From Cotesia glomerata (taxonomy: Eukaryota; Arthropoda; Insecta; Hymenoptera; Braconidae): 64,000 bases of DNA. Below, in pieces: positions 62,230 to 64,000 of the stretch. Position 1 is the first letter of the stretch; the number at the start of each line of letters is the position of its first letter. The stretch lies in the NCBI RefSeq assembly GCF_020080835.1, contig NC_058161.1, forward strand, positions 9,675,297-9,739,296. The letters are read 5' to 3'. A program made the position numbers and the translations under genes. The notes under the pieces were generated by a model. That model did not search any database. It was not told the DNA's origin and saw only the letters and a list, made by a program, of their open reading frames with translations.

Positions 62230-63932
62230 ATGGATTTAGTGTTTCGTACCCGAACTCCTGGAGCCGCTGCCGAAGGTGTACGCGATCAGTATGCCGATGG
62301 AAAAGCTGCAGAAGTATGGAAGACTTTGATCGGAGACAAAAAACAACGTACTCAGGTTTATAAAAACTTTTTAGTGGGTTTGTTACGTGAAAAGGGCTGC
62401 AAAAGAATCCTTGATGTAGCCTGCGGTACTGGTATCGACTCAATAATGCTAATTGAAGAAGGTTTTGAAGTCGTTAGTGTCGACGCGTCCGACAAAATGC
62501 TCAAGCATGCCCTCAAGGACCGATGGGACCGTAGGAAAGAACCTGGTTTCGATAATTGGAGTAATTATATTTTTTATTATTTATTATGTTATGTTAATAT
62601 TCAATTAACTATGTTGTTCCTTTGAATTGATTTATACATTTCTGAGATAAAATTTCAAATTTAAATTGCGCTTATATAAACTGTGTGAACTTGAAAGTCA
62701 AATTATTATGATTAAATTGATATTTATTAATTATTTTAGCTTATCTGGGCAGTAATTGACTAACATATTGAGTAAAATTTAATTTCATTTTGATCAAGTG
62801 TAAAAAAAAATTCAGAAAATATGCACGTAAAAAATTTAATATATGCGTGTAGATTTTCAGTAAAATGAGACGATAAATTTATAACTTGTTTATAAAAATA
62901 TTTATGAATAATTTTAAACTAAAAGTTTTTTCAACTCATTGTAATTTCAAGTCCATTTAATTAATGTAAGTCTCTTGTACGTTTATTCCTTTTAGTCATT
63001 ATATTAGCTGACATTGAATATTTATTTCAGGCTCATTACTGGCAATAAATAATAATCTTCTTGAAAATATAAATTTTTGTCCTAAAGCGACGTATAAATT
63101 ATTGAAATATTCAAAAGTCACAATTTACTATCTTCATTAAGGGTTTTATAGTTAAAATCTGTATTTATATTTTTGTTTATCTCAATCTATTGATACAGTT
63201 GTATATATTGATAATTTTTATGAATATTCAACCATCTCATATGTCGGAAGTATTGCAGCTGATAACAAAAATATATTGTAATTTATAATTATAAATTTTA
63301 ATTGAAGTTCAAATTATCAGTGGTAAACTTTATCATAACTGTTTAAAAAATGTTTAAATAATAAATAATACGATTAATGATTATCAGTATATTTACAGAC
63401 AGGGTCATATAATTTTTTGATTAAATGCAATAATTGACTGAAAGTATATTGTATGATAATATTTTATAATTATTGATAATTGTTCTGTTTTTTAACTTAT
63501 ATAAGTTGTTTTTAGATTATTAGAAAGGCAATGAACTCTGATAAAGTATCTAAGATACAAAAATTAATTTTTAATAACTTCAAATGCAATAAAGTTATTT
63601 GCTTCAAATAATTTTTCATTATAATTACAATTATAACAATAATAATTTTTATTGACTGTATTTTTTATTTTTTAGTTATCGAAGAAGCAAACTGGCTAAC
63701 TCTAACGAAAGACATCAAGCAGCTAATTGGCAGCGGTTTTGACGCTGTAATCTGCTTAGGAAACAGTTTCGCTCATATCCATGACGCTTACGGCGACCAG
63801 AGAGAACAGAAACAAATATTAAAAAACTTCGAGATGTGCTTAAAGCCAGGAGGCTTTCTTCTTATCGATCACAGGAATTATGATTATATTTTGGACGGCG
63901 GGGTCGCACCGGCGAGATGCATTTATTATAAT
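62230..63932 (+). CDS. Gnmt: Glycine N-methyltransferase, first two exons (runs off the right edge)
   Basis: Cytosolic enzyme that methylates glycine to sarcosine with S-adenosylmethionine, buffering the SAM/SAH ratio. Exons 62230-62560 and 63676-63932 give 196 residues; the join (phase 1) yields NWIIEEANW, matching the family's KWVIEEANW. The start is MDLVFRTRTPGAAAEGVRDQ. SAM-binding motif I, LDVACGTGIDS, is at 61-71, then EEGFEVVSVDASDKML, FDAVICLGNSFAHI, and a LLIDHRNYDYIL segment near the end. Exon 2 stops at IYYN with a GTAAGA donor. Remaining exons lie beyond 64000. The 1.1-kb intron holds no recognisable insert. Confidence 0.95.
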
Positions 63933-64000
63933 GTAAGAACCAAATTTTATTATTTTTATTTATAGTCCTCAGGGTAACCAGAACCCACTTTAAAATTTTC

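Overview
The window is nuclear DNA of an arthropod, most likely an insect. It is very AT-rich, and its genes carry many short GT-AG introns of roughly 60-500 bp with AT-rich 3' ends. The gene set is animal: alpha-actinin, Rab10, serpins, nicotinic-receptor-like channels, FANCM, MCRS1 and GNMT. Interspersed MITEs, foldback elements, a Ty3-like LTR element and a Mutator-like transposon fit a hymenopteran such as a parasitoid wasp, but that is an inference. There are no operons, phage or CRISPR arrays.

Layout. 72-6284(-): 5' part of alpha-actinin, running off the left edge, with two inverted-repeat elements in one intron. 8726-12449(+): two tandem, divergent nicotinic-type Cys-loop subunits of 422 aa each. 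12987-13952(-): neuralized-like NEURL2 with a SOCS box. 14687-17098: a 2.4 kb foldback element carrying another repeat. 18786-20440(+): a lifeguard/TMBIM (Nmda1-like) membrane protein. 22257-23333(-): Rab10. 24581-27288(+): uridine-cytidine kinase-like 1. 27529-30190(-): a multi-exon DUF389 membrane protein. 30925-32780(-): ChaC gamma-glutamylcyclotransferase. 34556-36751 and 37300-39622(-): two tandem serpins with matching exon layouts. 40193-40816(-): an unrecognised small secreted or membrane protein with a clear TATA/initiator promoter. 41545-46594(-): FANCM helicase. 47605-49299(-): MCRS1, head-to-head with ZNF706 at 50239-50796(+). 52608-61894: a nested transposon island (LTRs, gag and integrase remnants, a Pif1-helicase/EEP relic, a TIR MITE, a Mutator-like element flanked by TTAA, a repeat with a 100-bp TG tract, and a tRNA-like SINE head). 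62230-63932(+): first two exons of glycine N-methyltransferase, running off the right edge.

The host genes are mostly unrelated housekeeping genes. Local clusters come from tandem duplication (receptor subunits, serpins). The least ordinary items are the DUF389 animal gene, the two reduced receptor subunits sharing a promoter motif, the serpin pair with an intron inside the reactive loop, and the layered mobile elements, in which one repeat family recurs in the loops of two unrelated foldbacks. Exon boundaries were read by hand from frame continuity and GT/AG sites, and no alignment or search was run.
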